In this document: piece after piece, positions 19,571 to 31,082 of the stretch
Numbering within the stretch: the first letter of the stretch is position 1
Layout: every line of letters starts with the position of its first letter
DNA from: Stenotrophomonas mori
Lineage (GTDB): Bacteria > Pseudomonadota > Gammaproteobacteria > Xanthomonadales > Xanthomonadaceae
DNA length: 64,000 nucleotides
Direction of reading: 5' to 3'
Assembly: GCF_023556335.1 (NCBI RefSeq)
Contig: NZ_JAIKTS010000001.1
Span: 310,001-374,000, forward strand
Position numbers and translations under genes: made by a program
Notes under the pieces: model-generated
What the model was told of the DNA's origin: nothing
The model's input: only the letters and a program-made list of their open reading frames with translations
The model's database searches: none

Positions 19571-20104
19571 AACCAGGTGTCCGTAACCGAAGAAGGCCCG
19601 GTGCCGCTGGACCAGCGTTTCGGCGAGCTGTACCGGGAACTGCAACGCATTGCCCACCGCGAGCTGGGCGACAGGCGCCGGACCTCGCTGCACACCACGG
19701 TGCTGGTGCATGAGGCGTATCTGCGCATGGAGGCCAGCGCAGTGCGCGACATGGGCCGGCTGCCGTTCCTGGCGCTGGCCGGGCGGGTGATGCGTTGCGT
19801 GCTGGTGGACCATGTGCGCGCGGCGATGGCCGCCAAGCGGGGGGGCGAGCAGGTGCGGGTGACGCTGGAAACCGAGCCGGGAGTGGCCGAGGGCCATCTT
19901 CCGCAGCTCGACGTACTGGCCATCGAGCGTGGCATGCAGGCCCTGGCCGGACTGGAGCCCCGGTTGGTGACGGTGGTGGAGTGCCACTTCCATGCGGGCA
20001 TGGGCTTTGCCGAGATCGGTGAGTACCTGGGGATCTCCGAGCGCACCGCGCAGCGTGACTGGCGTCGCGCACGTGCATTCCTGCTGGACGCCTTGAGTGA
20101 TTGA
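19568..20104 (+). CDS. ECF sigma factor (kinase-associated type)
   Basis: 178 residues with region 2 at about 14-85 (FGELYRELQRIAHREL; TTVLVHEAYLRM; MRCVLVDHVRAAMAAKRGG) and region 4 at about 120-175 (LEPRLVTVVECHFHAGMGFAEIGEYLGISERTAQRDWRRARAFL). The VHEAYLRM and VDH.RA..A.KRGG signatures match the ECF subfamily whose genes accompany Ser/Thr kinases (the ECF43 type; EcfK/PknS in Xanthomonas citri). The acidic DAED-like stretch of ordinary ECF region 2.2 is replaced by HTT (42-44), which could be the phosphorylation site. The kinase gene lies one gene downstream. The ATG at 19568 fits the family length but is buried in an inverted repeat. Confidence 0.85.
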   Translation: MNQVSVTEEGPVPLDQRFGELYRELQRIAHRELGDRRRTSLHTTVLVHEAYLRMEASAVRDMGRLPFLALAGRVMRCVLVDHVRAAMAAKRGGEQVRVTLETEPGVAEGHLPQLDVLAIERGMQALAGLEPRLVTVVECHFHAGMGFAEIGEYLGISERTAQRDWRRARAFLLDALSD

Positions 20105-20211
20105 AGCCACGGCCCGGCATGATGGGCCGGCCCGTGGCATGTCGCCTCCGGCCACCGTTTCACGATCCCTGCATGCCGGCGATGGTGCCGGCGTCGCTCT
20201 TGGGAGGCGCC

Positions 20212-20874
20212 ATGGACGCGCATCGTTTCCGCGGCTGCATGCGTCTGCTGGCGCTGTCGCTGGCCACCGTCGTGATGCCGTACGCGCCGGCCTTTGCCGG
20301 CCCGTACGCCGCGCCGCAGGCCAGCCGCGGCCCGCAAACGGGGGCCCGGTTGCAGCTTTCCCCGCGCATGGTGCTCCCCGCCCATGGCGGAACGCCCGGC
20401 ACGCTCATTCAGTGCGTGCGGTGGCCGTGTCCGGGCGACCCGCTGGACAGCCCCACCGGGCATGTCGTGCGCGCACTGTACCGGCAGTTCCCGCGGTTCC
20501 ATGCTGATCCGGAACCCGCGCGTGCGCTGCTTTCCGATGGCCTGTTGGCCCTGCTGCGAAAAGACGCCGCCTGCGCCGCCGGGAACGGCAGGTGTGCCAT
20601 CGAAGCCGACCCTTGGACGGCCGCCCGGGACGGCGACCCTGCCGGACCGCTGCATTACCGCCGACTGGGGGTGGAAAAGGATGCCGAGGGCCATGACGTG
20701 GCTGCCCGCGTGGAGCTCTGCTACCGGTCCACCCTTGGCGAATCCCCGGAACCGCATTGCGTGGTGCTCAGCCTCACCCGCGGGCCGCGTACTGCATGGC
20801 AGCTGGATGACCTGGTGTCCCCCGACGGGCAATCGCTGCGCGGGGCATTGCAGGCGTACCACTATCCACGGTGA
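20212..20874 (+). CDS. Secreted protein of unknown function in the sigma/kinase operon
   Basis: Not recognised. 220 residues from an ATG behind GGGAGG. A signal peptide runs from about 1 to 29 (RLLALSLATVVMPYAPAFA), and the mature part has five or so cysteines (VRWPCPGDP, DAACAAGNGRCAIEADPW, VELCYR, PHCVV). The segment YRQFPRFHADPEPARALLSDGLLALL looks like a small alpha/beta domain reminiscent of DUF3828-type periplasmic proteins, but the match is weak. It sits 107 bp after the ECF sigma factor and 134 bp before the kinase, all on one strand. A periplasmic partner of the kinase sensor is a reasonable inference. Confidence 0.7.
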   Translation: MDAHRFRGCMRLLALSLATVVMPYAPAFAGPYAAPQASRGPQTGARLQLSPRMVLPAHGGTPGTLIQCVRWPCPGDPLDSPTGHVVRALYRQFPRFHADPEPARALLSDGLLALLRKDAACAAGNGRCAIEADPWTAARDGDPAGPLHYRRLGVEKDAEGHDVAARVELCYRSTLGESPEPHCVVLSLTRGPRTAWQLDDLVSPDGQSLRGALQAYHYPR

Positions 20875-21008
20875 TGCGCGTGGATGCCGTTCGGGTGTCT
20901 CGGCGTTTGGGCGCATGCCGTGGCGATGGCCGGGGCATGCGATGCAGGGCTTTCCGTGTGCCGCCGGGCTTGTACAGTGCCGGCCAGGGCACGTGACCGG
21001 GGAATGAA

Positions 21009-23426
21009 ATGACCGCGCAGACCGACCAGCAACGGTGGCAACGGGTGTCGCAGTTGTTCGAGCGGCTGGCCGACCTGCCGCCGGCCGCGCGCGAAGCCCT
21101 CCTCGACCGCGAGTGCGGTGACGACGCGCACCTGCGCGCGCAGGTGCAGCGCATGCTGCTGCTGGACGACACGCCGCACGTGATGGACCAGGGCATAGGC
21201 GTGGTGATGCGGCAAGGGCGGGGCGAGGAGGATGACGCCGGCTGGATGGTGCAGGCCGCCTGCGAACGGCTCGGGCACTGGCAGTTGCAGGGCGTGCTGG
21301 GCACCGGCGCCACCGGCGCGGTGTTCGCCGCCCGGCGCATGGACGACACCGGGCAGTGCGCGGCGGTCAAGCGCTTGCGCCAGCGTTGGGACGGCAGTGC
21401 GCAGGCACTGCGGTTCCTGCAGGAACGCCGCATCCTCGCCGCCCTTTCGCACCCGAACATTCCACGCCTGCTCGACCACGGGCTGGATGCCGACTCCCGG
21501 CCGTGGTTCGCGCTGCAACTGGTGCAGGGCCAGCCGATCACCGACTGGGCCGATGCGCGCCGACTCGGGCTGCCGGCGCGCATCGCTCTGTTCCTGCAGG
21601 TGGCCGCCGCCGTACAGCACGCGCATGCGCATTTCGTCGTGCATCGCGACCTCAAGCCCGGCAACGTGCTGGTCGATGGCGAAGGCCACCCGATGGTGCT
21701 GGATTTCGGCGTCGCCAAGCGCCTGGACCTGGCCGAAAGCCAGACCCGAACCGGCGTGCCGGCCGGTTTCACCCCGGAATACGCCGCGCCAGAACAGATA
21801 ACCGGCGGCGCCGTCACCGCCGCCACCGACGTGTACGCGCTGGGGGTGATGCTCTACCAGCTGCTTGCCGGGCGGTTGCCGTACGCACTGGACGTGCTCA
21901 ACCTGCGGCGCATGGCCGAGGCCATCACCGAGCAGCCGCCGTTGCGGGTGGAACAGGCCATCACCGCCGACGGCGATGCCGCGCGCGATGCGCGCCTGGG
22001 CGCACGCGACATCGAGCTGAAGCATTTCCGCCGCTATGTGCGCGGCGATCTGGCACGCATCCTGCAGACCGCGCTGGCCAAGGAACCGGAGCGCCGCTAC
22101 GCCAGCGTGGAGGCGTTCGCCCAGGACCTGCACCGCTTCCTGCAGGGGCGCACGGTGTCGGTGAGCGGTGACGATTGGCGTTACCGCGCGGGCAAGTTCG
22201 TCGGCCGCAACCGCTGGGGCGTGGCGATGGCGTGCGTGGCGCTGCTGGCCTTGCTGGCGGGCGGCCTGACAGCGCTGGTACAGATGCGGCAGGCGCAGCG
22301 CGAGGCCGAGCGGGCCACCGCCGAAGCCGCGCGTGCCAACCACGAAGCGCAACGCGCCAAGCTGGAAGCCGAGGGCCTGGCGGCCGCCAACGAATTCACC
22401 CGTCGTGTATTCACCGAATCGGCTCCGGCGGCGGCTGGTGCATCGCTGAGCCTGGCCCAGGCGCTGGACCGTGCCGTCGAGCACATGGACGATGAGGGCG
22501 TGCAGAGTCCGCGCGCGCAGGTGCATTTCCTTCTTGCCGCCAGCGGCAGCTACGAATCCTTCGGCCAGGAGGAGAAGGCCGCCGCCGTGCTGCAAAGAGG
22601 TCTTGCGATTCAACGGGAACGGTTGCCGGACAACAAGGACGAGCGTGCGCGCCTGCTGCTGCGGCTGGCTTATCTGAGGATGAACTACGCGCCGGAAGAA
22701 TCGCTGGCCTGGGCCGAGGAAGGCTTTGCCCTGCAGAAGGCCAACGACCTGGCCAGCCATACCGCCCTCAGCGAGGCTTACGCCATGCTGTCAGGCGTGC
22801 AGTATGGAGTGGAGAAGTACGAGGACGCGCTGGCGACCACCCGCGAGGGCCGCGCCTTCCTGCTCGCCAGCGGCATGGAGCCGGCCAGCGACGACGTACT
22901 GGCATCCTGGTCGAACGAAGCGGTGATGCTGACCGAACTGGAACGCTACGACGAGGCGGTGACGATCCATCGCCGCATCATCGAGCTCAATGCCGGAAAA
23001 CACGGTGCCGATGCAACCCAGACCCTGTCCGAACGCCTGTTCCTGGGCTACACCTTCAACATCAGCAGGCGTTTCGAGGAAGGCATCGCGGAACTGGAAC
23101 CGGCCCGCACGGGGTTGGAGCGCCAGCTCGGCCCCGACCATCCGCTGGTGCAACTGGCCAACATGCAGGCCGGCCGAGCATGGCTGGGCCGCACGCAGCC
23201 GGAACAGGCTGCCGAGCTGCTGGGCAAGGCCCATGCGTATGGCCGCGGCCATGAATTTGAAGGCCGTCAGGCCGTGGTGGCGGCAATGTACGCCACCGCC
23301 CTGGCCCGTGCCGGTGACTGCATCCGGGCCAGGGCCGTCATCGCCGAGGCCGCCCGGCGCCAACTGACCCTGCCAGGCAGCTGGGCCACGCCGTTGCGGA
23401 ACACGGCGTGCGAACGCGCTCCGTAG
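21009..23426 (+). CDS. Transmembrane Ser/Thr protein kinase with TPR-like sensor
   Basis: 805 residues. The cytoplasmic Hanks-type kinase domain (about 90-380) has the glycine loop GTGATG at 98-103, ATP lysine 121, catalytic HRDLKPGN 212-219, DFG 232-234 and APEQ 260-263: all key residues are intact. One membrane helix lies at about 403-424, then an Ala/Glu-rich coiled coil (425-465). A helical C-terminal half of about 340 residues has TPR-like periodicity and would lie in the periplasm. An N-terminal 85-residue segment resembles the conserved leader of this kinase family. It is the likely partner of the ECF sigma factor encoded two genes upstream and would activate it by phosphorylation. Confidence 0.9.
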   Translation: MTAQTDQQRWQRVSQLFERLADLPPAAREALLDRECGDDAHLRAQVQRMLLLDDTPHVMDQGIGVVMRQGRGEEDDAGWMVQAACERLGHWQLQGVLGTGATGAVFAARRMDDTGQCAAVKRLRQRWDGSAQALRFLQERRILAALSHPNIPRLLDHGLDADSRPWFALQLVQGQPITDWADARRLGLPARIALFLQVAAAVQHAHAHFVVHRDLKPGNVLVDGEGHPMVLDFGVAKRLDLAESQTRTGVPAGFTPEYAAPEQITGGAVTAATDVYALGVMLYQLLAGRLPYALDVLNLRRMAEAITEQPPLRVEQAITADGDAARDARLGARDIELKHFRRYVRGDLARILQTALAKEPERRYASVEAFAQDLHRFLQGRTVSVSGDDWRYRAGKFVGRNRWGVAMACVALLALLAGGLTALVQMRQAQREAERATAEAARANHEAQRAKLEAEGLAAANEFTRRVFTESAPAAAGASLSLAQALDRAVEHMDDEGVQSPRAQVHFLLAASGSYESFGQEEKAAAVLQRGLAIQRERLPDNKDERARLLLRLAYLRMNYAPEESLAWAEEGFALQKANDLASHTALSEAYAMLSGVQYGVEKYEDALATTREGRAFLLASGMEPASDDVLASWSNEAVMLTELERYDEAVTIHRRIIELNAGKHGADATQTLSERLFLGYTFNISRRFEEGIAELEPARTGLERQLGPDHPLVQLANMQAGRAWLGRTQPEQAAELLGKAHAYGRGHEFEGRQAVVAAMYATALARAGDCIRARAVIAEAARRQLTLPGSWATPLRNTACERAP

Positions 23427-23604
23427 GCCAGTACGGCCATTTCAGGGAACCGCCCGTGCAATGGCCGCAGCGATGCGCCGGGTAGTGCGAGCGCCGCGTG
23501 GGGGCAGGTGCGAGCTTGGTCGCTACGAGCGCTCCGCGGCGCTGCCGTGATTCAGCCGCTGCCGGCGAAGGCCGGGCACTGCTCGGCATGCGCCTTGCCG
23601 GCGA

Positions 23605-25293
23605 TCACCCAGCCAGCCGCCGTCCGCGATACGGCGGGGTGGCCATCACCATCTCCGCCAGCGAATGCGCCAGTTCGCGCTCGGCCAGCACCGTACCGTC
23701 GGCGCCGTGGTCGAGCAGGTGCTTGACCTCGGCGTCGCTGTGCGCGCGCGCCAGCAGGGTCAGGCTCGGGTTGATGGCGCGCAGCTTGGCCAGGGCCTCG
23801 CCGGCTTCCAGCGGCTGGGGGATGGCGAGGATCGCGATCTTGGCACGCTCGGGGTGGGCTTCGGCCAGTACCGCGTCGGCGGCGGCACTGCCGCGGATGG
23901 CGGCGATGCCCTCGCGGTGGGCGCGCTCGACATGGTCGCGGTTGTCGTCGATCGCCAGGACCGGCACGCCGCGGTCGTGCAGTACCTGGGCAAGGGTGCC
24001 GCCGACCCGGCCGTAGCCGATGACGATGGCGTGGTCGTGCAGGTCCAGCGAGGGACCCGGGGGAATGTCCGGCGGCTCCTGCACCGGCACCGGCGCGGGG
24101 TGGCGTGCCTGCCAGCGGTCGAGCATGCGGAACACCAGCGGGTTGAGCATGATCGACACCAGCGCGCCGGCCAGCACCAGCGACTGCCCGGTCTCGGGCA
24201 GGATCTTCAGCGCCACGCCGAGCCCGGCGATGATGAAGGCGAACTCGCCGATCTGCGCCAGCGACGCGGAGATGGTCAGTGCGGTGCTCTTGGAATGGCC
24301 GAAGGCGCGGACGATGAAGAAGGCCGCCGCGGACTTTCCGAACATGATGATGGCCACCGTCGCCAGCACCTGCCAGGGGTGTTCGACCACGATCATCGGA
24401 TCGAACAGCATGCCCACCGAGACGAAGAACAGCACCGCGAAGGCGTCGCGCAGCGGCAGCGAGTCGTGCGCGGCCTTGTGGCTGAGCTCGGACTCGTTGA
24501 GCATCATCCCGGCGAAGAAGGCGCCGAGCGCGAAGGACACCCCGAACAACGCCGCCGCACCGAACGCGACACCCAGCGCGATGGCCAGCACCGCCAGCGT
24601 GAACAGTTCGCGCGAACCGGTGCCGGCGATGCGCTCCAGCACCCAGGGGATCACCCGCCGCCCGACCAGCAGCATCACCGCCACGAACAGGCCCAGCTGG
24701 ACGAAGGTCCAGCCGATCGAGGCGAGCACCCCGCCGAGGCCGGGCTGCTCGCCCTGCGCGCCGGGGCCGAACACCCCGGCGATCACCGGCATCATCACCA
24801 GCGCCAGCACGCAGGCCAGGTCCTCGACGATCAGCCAGCCGACCGCGATCTTGCCGCGGGTGCTTTCCAGCAGGCGGCGCTCCTCCATCGCCCGCAGCAG
24901 CACCACGGTCGAGGCGGTGGCCAGCGAGAAACCGAAGATCACCCCGTGCAGCGCGGGCCAGCCCATCAGCGAGGCCACGCCCCAGCCGAGCACCGTGGCC
25001 ACCGCGATCTGGCCGATCGCGCCGGGTATGGCGATGGCCTTCACCGCCATCAGGTCGCGCAGCGAGAAGTGCAGGCCGACCCCGAACATCAGCAGCATCA
25101 CCCCGATCTCGGCCAGCTGGTGGGCCAGCTCCTGGTCGGCGACGAAGCCCGGGGTGAACGGCCCGACGACGACGCCGGCCACCAGATAGCCCACCAGGGG
25201 CGACAACCGCAGCCGGTTGGCCAGGGCGCCGAAGACGAAGGCCAGGCCCAGGCCGATGGCGATCATGTTGATCAGGGCGGTGTCATGGTGCAT
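23605..25293 (-). CDS. ybaL: Kef/YbaL-type cation:proton antiporter
   Basis: 562 residues from the ATG at 25293 (MHHDTALINM). It is closely similar along its membrane part to E. coli YbaL, for example SPLVGYLVAGVVVGPFTPGF, MLLMFGVGLHFSLRDLMAVK, STVVLLRAMEERRLL and GAFFAGMMLNESELSHKAA. About 12 membrane helices of the CPA2 exchanger fold are followed by a cytoplasmic RCK/TrkA-N domain from about 420 (HAIVIGYGRVGG). The predicted role is K+ or Na+/H+ exchange gated by nucleotide. An upstream in-frame start at 25356 would add 21 non-conserved residues. It converges with the kinase gene and is not evidently in an operon. Confidence 0.9.
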   Translation of the reverse strand: MHHDTALINMIAIGLGLAFVFGALANRLRLSPLVGYLVAGVVVGPFTPGFVADQELAHQLAEIGVMLLMFGVGLHFSLRDLMAVKAIAIPGAIGQIAVATVLGWGVASLMGWPALHGVIFGFSLATASTVVLLRAMEERRLLESTRGKIAVGWLIVEDLACVLALVMMPVIAGVFGPGAQGEQPGLGGVLASIGWTFVQLGLFVAVMLLVGRRVIPWVLERIAGTGSRELFTLAVLAIALGVAFGAAALFGVSFALGAFFAGMMLNESELSHKAAHDSLPLRDAFAVLFFVSVGMLFDPMIVVEHPWQVLATVAIIMFGKSAAAFFIVRAFGHSKSTALTISASLAQIGEFAFIIAGLGVALKILPETGQSLVLAGALVSIMLNPLVFRMLDRWQARHPAPVPVQEPPDIPPGPSLDLHDHAIVIGYGRVGGTLAQVLHDRGVPVLAIDDNRDHVERAHREGIAAIRGSAAADAVLAEAHPERAKIAILAIPQPLEAGEALAKLRAINPSLTLLARAHSDAEVKHLLDHGADGTVLAERELAHSLAEMVMATPPYRGRRLAG

Positions 25294-25460
25294 CGCGACT
25301 CGCGTCAGGGGAGAGGGGGGACAGGGCGATTCTACGGGGGCCGCCGGGGGAGACAAGAAAGGAATGCACGGAAATCAGGACACGGATGCGCCCGGCGGGG
25401 GGAGCGGGACGCCGCTCGCGGTCAGCGGGTACGGGCGCGGCGGCTCCGGCGCCGGAAACG

Positions 25461-25488
25461 GCGATGCCCCGGTTTCCCGGGGCATCGC
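25461..25488 (-). terminator. Terminator hairpin after the second TonB receptor
   Basis: Perfect 12-bp arms (GCGATGCCCCGG and its complement) around a TTTC loop lie 23 bp past the receptor stop codon at 25512. The stem is very stable. No long T-run follows on the minus strand. Confidence 0.6.
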
Positions 25489-25511
25489 GGTGGCATCCGG
25501 GCCGGCCCGGT

Positions 25512-27902
25512 TTACCAGGTGTAGCCGATGCGGCCGTACACGTAGGCGCCGTTGAAGCCGCCCGGCGCATAGTTGCTGTACGGCATCTGGCCCCAGGCGT
25601 TGACCCCGGTGAAGCTGGGATCGACGCGGTCCGGGTAGGAGTCCAGCACGTTGTCCGCTCCCAGGGTCAGCGTCCACTGCGCACTGGGCTTGAAGCTGGC
25701 CGAGACGTCCAGCACCCACTGCGGGTCGTAGCGCTGGTCCAGCGTCGGGCTGACGTTGCGCACGGTGAAGGTGCCGTAGCGGGTGGCATTCAGGCCCAGG
25801 GTCCAGCGGTCCGAACTCCAGGTGCCGCCGAGGATCGCCTTGTCACGCGGGAACGCGTCCTCCAGGCGGCCGATCTCGTCGCGCGCCACCAGCGGGGTGG
25901 TCAGGCCGAGGCCGGTCAGCACCGCCGGCGAGGGCGCCAGCTTCCTCACTTCGGTCTTGTTGTAGCTGTAGCTGGCGGTCAGGTCCAACGCGCTGGTGGC
26001 CAGCGGGATGTTGTAGCTGCCGACCACGTCCACGCCGCGGGTACGGGTGTCCACCGAGTTGTTGAAGTAGCGGAAGGCGGTGACGTTGTTGATGCCCAGC
26101 GAGGTCAGCAGGGCGTTGACCGCCGGATTGGTGTTGAGGGTCGAGGAGAGCAGGATGCGGTCGTCGATGTCGATCTGGAACGCATCGACGGTGATGTACA
26201 GGCGCTCGCTCGGCTGCAGCACCAGGCCGAGGCTGTAGGACGTGGAGGTCTCGGCCTGCAGCGGGGTGGACCCCAGGGCCTGCGCGACGGTGCTGCTGGC
26301 CGGGAAGGTGCCGGAATCGACGAACACGCCGTTGTTGTAGTTGCTGGTGACCACCTGGTAGCTCTGCTGGGCCAGCGACGGCGCACGGAAGCCGTTGGAG
26401 ACGGTGGCGCGCAGCGCGACCGTGTCGGTGAAGGCGTAGCGCGCCGAGAGCTTGCCGGAGGTCTTGTCGCCGAAGTCGGAGTAGTCCTCATAGCGCGCGG
26501 CGGCGCCGGCGGACAGCTTGTCGGTGAAGTCCGCTTCCAGCCCCGCATAGACGGCATAGTTGTGGCGGTCGGCATGCACGGCGTTGTTCGGGGTGAAGCC
26601 GCCGAAGCCCTGCGCGCCGCTGCCCAGGTACGCGTCCGGCGCGCCCGGCGACTGGTTCCACTTCTCTTCGCGGTACTCGCCGCCGAAGGAGAACGTGACC
26701 GGGTAGGCCAGGCCCCAGTCCAGCGCCTGCGAGAAGTCGGCATTGACGATGTTGTGGGTGTACTCCAGCGCGCCGTCGTAGAAACGGGTGGGGCTGGTGG
26801 CGCCCAGCGCGTAGTTCATGGTGTTGCCGGTGTGGAAGTCGACCTTGCTGTAGCCGTAGTTGTAGCTGACGTCCCAGGCGAAGCCGCCCTCGGTGCCGCC
26901 CTTGACACCGGCCACCAGCGAGCGGTCCCGCAGGTACTGGTTGATCTCCGGGACGAAGCCGTCCGGGTAGAGCAGCGAGGTCGCCGGATTGTGGTTCTTG
27001 CCGCGGTAGAACGCGAAGGAGGTGATGTCGCGGTTGCTGGCGATGGCGGTGGCGTAGCCGCGCACGCTGTCGCTGAAGTCGAAGCCGCCGTTGGCCGACA
27101 CCGCGCGGGTGTCCGCTTCCGGGTCGCCGACGACGAACGCCTTTTCGCCCAGGCCGGGGTAGTTGCCGCTGTGCGGGGTCGGATTGCCCGGCTGGTTGTA
27201 GGCGTTGAACGGGCCGGCGCGGTTGGTGCGGTCCTGGTGGGACAGCTGCCCGGCCAGGTGCAGGCTGCCGCGGCCGTCGGCGAAGCCCACGCCGGTGTCG
27301 CCGGAGAGCTGGTACTGCTTGCCGTCGCCGGCCGAGTACTGGCCGACGTCCAGCGCCAGGCTGCCGCCGCTGCCCGCGCCCTTGAGCACGATATTGACCA
27401 CGCCGGCGATGGCATCCGAGCCGTACTGGGCCGAAGCGCCGTCGCGCAGCACTTCCACGCGCTCGATCGCGGCCACCGGCAGGGTGTTCAGGTCCACCGC
27501 CGAGGAGCCGCGGCCCATGCTGCCGTTGACGTTCAGCTGTCCGGACAGGTGGCGGCGCTTGCCGTTGACCAGGATCAGCACCTGGTCCGGCGACAGCCCG
27601 CGCAGCTGCGCCGGGCGCACGCCGCTGGTGCCGTCGGTCAGCGCCGGGCGCGGGAAGTTGAGCGAGGGCAGGGCGCGCGACAGCGCGGTGGCCAGCTCGG
27701 TGGAGCCGGTGGCCTGCAGGGCCTCGGGGGTGATGATGTCGATCGGGGACTGCGATTCGGCGACGGTGCGGTCGGCCACGCGGGTACCGGTGACGATCAC
27801 GGTATCCAGCGTCTGGGCGCCGGACTGGGCAAAGGCGGGCGCAAGGGGGAGGCCAAGCGCGATGGCGACGGCAACGGCGAGCGTACTGGACTTGCGGTTC
27901 AT
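25512..27902 (-). CDS. TonB-dependent outer membrane receptor
   Basis: 796 residues. It has a signal peptide (1-26, LPLAPAFAQ), a TonB box DTVIVTG at 33-39, a plug domain with QLRGLSPDQVLILVNGKRRH and VEVLRDGASAQYGSDAIAGVVNIVL, and a beta-barrel ending in YTW. It is paralogous to the receptor at 3441-5870, with the same plug motifs and the shared DAFQIDIDDRI strand, and probably imports a related ligand. The start at 27902 (MNRKSS) gives a clean signal peptide; a longer frame to 28010 does not. No partner transporter gene is adjacent. Confidence 0.93.
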   Translation of the reverse strand: MNRKSSTLAVAVAIALGLPLAPAFAQSGAQTLDTVIVTGTRVADRTVAESQSPIDIITPEALQATGSTELATALSRALPSLNFPRPALTDGTSGVRPAQLRGLSPDQVLILVNGKRRHLSGQLNVNGSMGRGSSAVDLNTLPVAAIERVEVLRDGASAQYGSDAIAGVVNIVLKGAGSGGSLALDVGQYSAGDGKQYQLSGDTGVGFADGRGSLHLAGQLSHQDRTNRAGPFNAYNQPGNPTPHSGNYPGLGEKAFVVGDPEADTRAVSANGGFDFSDSVRGYATAIASNRDITSFAFYRGKNHNPATSLLYPDGFVPEINQYLRDRSLVAGVKGGTEGGFAWDVSYNYGYSKVDFHTGNTMNYALGATSPTRFYDGALEYTHNIVNADFSQALDWGLAYPVTFSFGGEYREEKWNQSPGAPDAYLGSGAQGFGGFTPNNAVHADRHNYAVYAGLEADFTDKLSAGAAARYEDYSDFGDKTSGKLSARYAFTDTVALRATVSNGFRAPSLAQQSYQVVTSNYNNGVFVDSGTFPASSTVAQALGSTPLQAETSTSYSLGLVLQPSERLYITVDAFQIDIDDRILLSSTLNTNPAVNALLTSLGINNVTAFRYFNNSVDTRTRGVDVVGSYNIPLATSALDLTASYSYNKTEVRKLAPSPAVLTGLGLTTPLVARDEIGRLEDAFPRDKAILGGTWSSDRWTLGLNATRYGTFTVRNVSPTLDQRYDPQWVLDVSASFKPSAQWTLTLGADNVLDSYPDRVDPSFTGVNAWGQMPYSNYAPGGFNGAYVYGRIGYTW

Positions 27903-27981
27903 CGGGTTGCAGCTCCGGAATGAATGGACGGCACCGGCGGGATCGGTCGCCTGCGGCGACGGGGGAACGGTGCGCCCTGAT

Positions 27982-28010
27982 GAATTAATGGAATTTTTAC
28001 TTCGCGTCAA
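27982..28010 (-). promoter_or_regulatory. Candidate promoter of the second TonB receptor
   Basis: On the minus strand TTGACG (28005-28010) is followed after 17 bp by TAATTC (27982-27987). The -35 is good and the -10 poor. The -35 overlaps ACGCGAAG, an element shared with the other receptor's upstream region. The remainder of the 301-bp gap to yheS holds no gene; on the plus strand a TAGAAT -10-like box at 28141 may serve yheS. Confidence 0.4.
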
Positions 28011-28203
28011 ATGCCGATGGTGACCCGCATGTGGTTGCCTGTGAAAGCAATTGCGGGCCCGCGGCTGCGAATGCGGGTGGGGGACAGGGGGTTCCGCCCA
28101 CGGCCGAGGCCGAAAGCGTGGGTCAAGTATTCGTTAACGCTAGAATTGCGTCGCAGGAATGTTGCTCACGTGCACATTCCATATGGTTATAACGGAACCC
28201 CTC

Positions 28204-30066
<1,863 letters not shown>

Positions 30067-30099
30067 GCCCGGCGCCCTGGGCGTCGCGGGCGGCCCGGC

Positions 30100-30891
30100 T
30101 CAGGGGGCCAGGCCGCCGGCGGCGAGGGTGGCGCGGATGGCCTCCAGGTTGTCCGGCGTGACATGGATCAGGCCCCTGCCGGGAACGTCGATCTCGGCGA
30201 TCAGGAACATCGCCAGCGCGGTGACCGCGGGGACCACCAGCAGCAGCGCGCTGCCGGTCCTGGCGCCGCGGATGTTGTAGCCGATCAGGACGTTGGAGCA
30301 CACGCCGAAGGCGATCAGCATCGCCCATGCCGCACCGGGGATCTGGTGGCGCCAGCTGGCCATGGTCTTCTGCTGGGCGGTGTACAGGTCGTTGCAGGCG
30401 TTGAGCACGGTCACGATCACCGGGTCGGGGCGCTCCTGCGCGATCCGCCCGACATAGGCCCACATCCGTGTCTGCATCTGGATGGACTGCATGCGCGCCT
30501 GTTCGCGCCGGGTTTCGTCGGGCGCGTCGAAGAAGCCGATGCGCTGTTCCAGGTAGTCGCCGAGCAGGCGTTCGGCGTGGGCCTGGCGCTCGGCGCCCAG
30601 CAGGGTGGTGCGCTGGAAGGCGTTGCCGATGGCGATGGCCTCGTTCTCCTCGGCGGCCATGCGCGTGTTGTAGCCGCCGATGGCGAAGGACAGCAGGAAG
30701 CCGATCAGCAGCCCGAACAGCGACAGGGTCGCGCCGAGCACGACCTTGAGCTCATCGTCGGCGGTGGCTTCATGGCGGACGCGGCGGCCCCAGGCCAGCT
30801 TGCCGGCGAAGGCGGACAGGCCCAGCAGGGCCAGCATCGACGGCAGCAGGGCCCAGGAGTGGGCATCGACGAATTCCAGCAGCAGGGACAT
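30100..30891 (-). CDS. DUF4239 (bestrophin-like) membrane protein
   Basis: 263 residues with four predicted membrane helices at about 12-32, 52-72, 185-205 and 213-233, in two pairs flanking a cytoplasmic helical region. That pattern and motifs such as LSFAIGGYNTRMAAEENEAIAIGNAFQRT match the DUF4239/bestrophin-like family. The function is unknown; a channel role is only suggested by the family name. I start at 30891 (MSLLLEF), excluding an arginine-rich upstream extension. It converges with yheS. Confidence 0.78.
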   Translation of the reverse strand: MSLLLEFVDAHSWALLPSMLALLGLSAFAGKLAWGRRVRHEATADDELKVVLGATLSLFGLLIGFLLSFAIGGYNTRMAAEENEAIAIGNAFQRTTLLGAERQAHAERLLGDYLEQRIGFFDAPDETRREQARMQSIQMQTRMWAYVGRIAQERPDPVIVTVLNACNDLYTAQQKTMASWRHQIPGAAWAMLIAFGVCSNVLIGYNIRGARTGSALLLVVPAVTALAMFLIAEIDVPGRGLIHVTPDNLEAIRATLAAGGLAP

Positions 30892-31082
30892 CGTTCGCGT
30901 TCGCAGGGAAGGTGGCGACCTTATTAGCAGGTATTCGCGCCGCATTCACGGGGGCGCCACCGGCCAGGCAGCGGCGGACTCGATGTGGCGGTGATGGCCG
31001 ACGCGGGCGTCGGCGGCGGCCATGTGCGGTTCCCGGGCCATGTGGCTTGTGCCGGGCCGGGGGCAGCGGCTAGGGTCGGGGC

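Noticed and set aside
23427..23604. REP-like GCGAGC/GAGCGC sequence between the first kinase and the YbaL gene
   Set aside because: Only short, imperfect complementarity and no second copy in the window, so it was not listed as an element.
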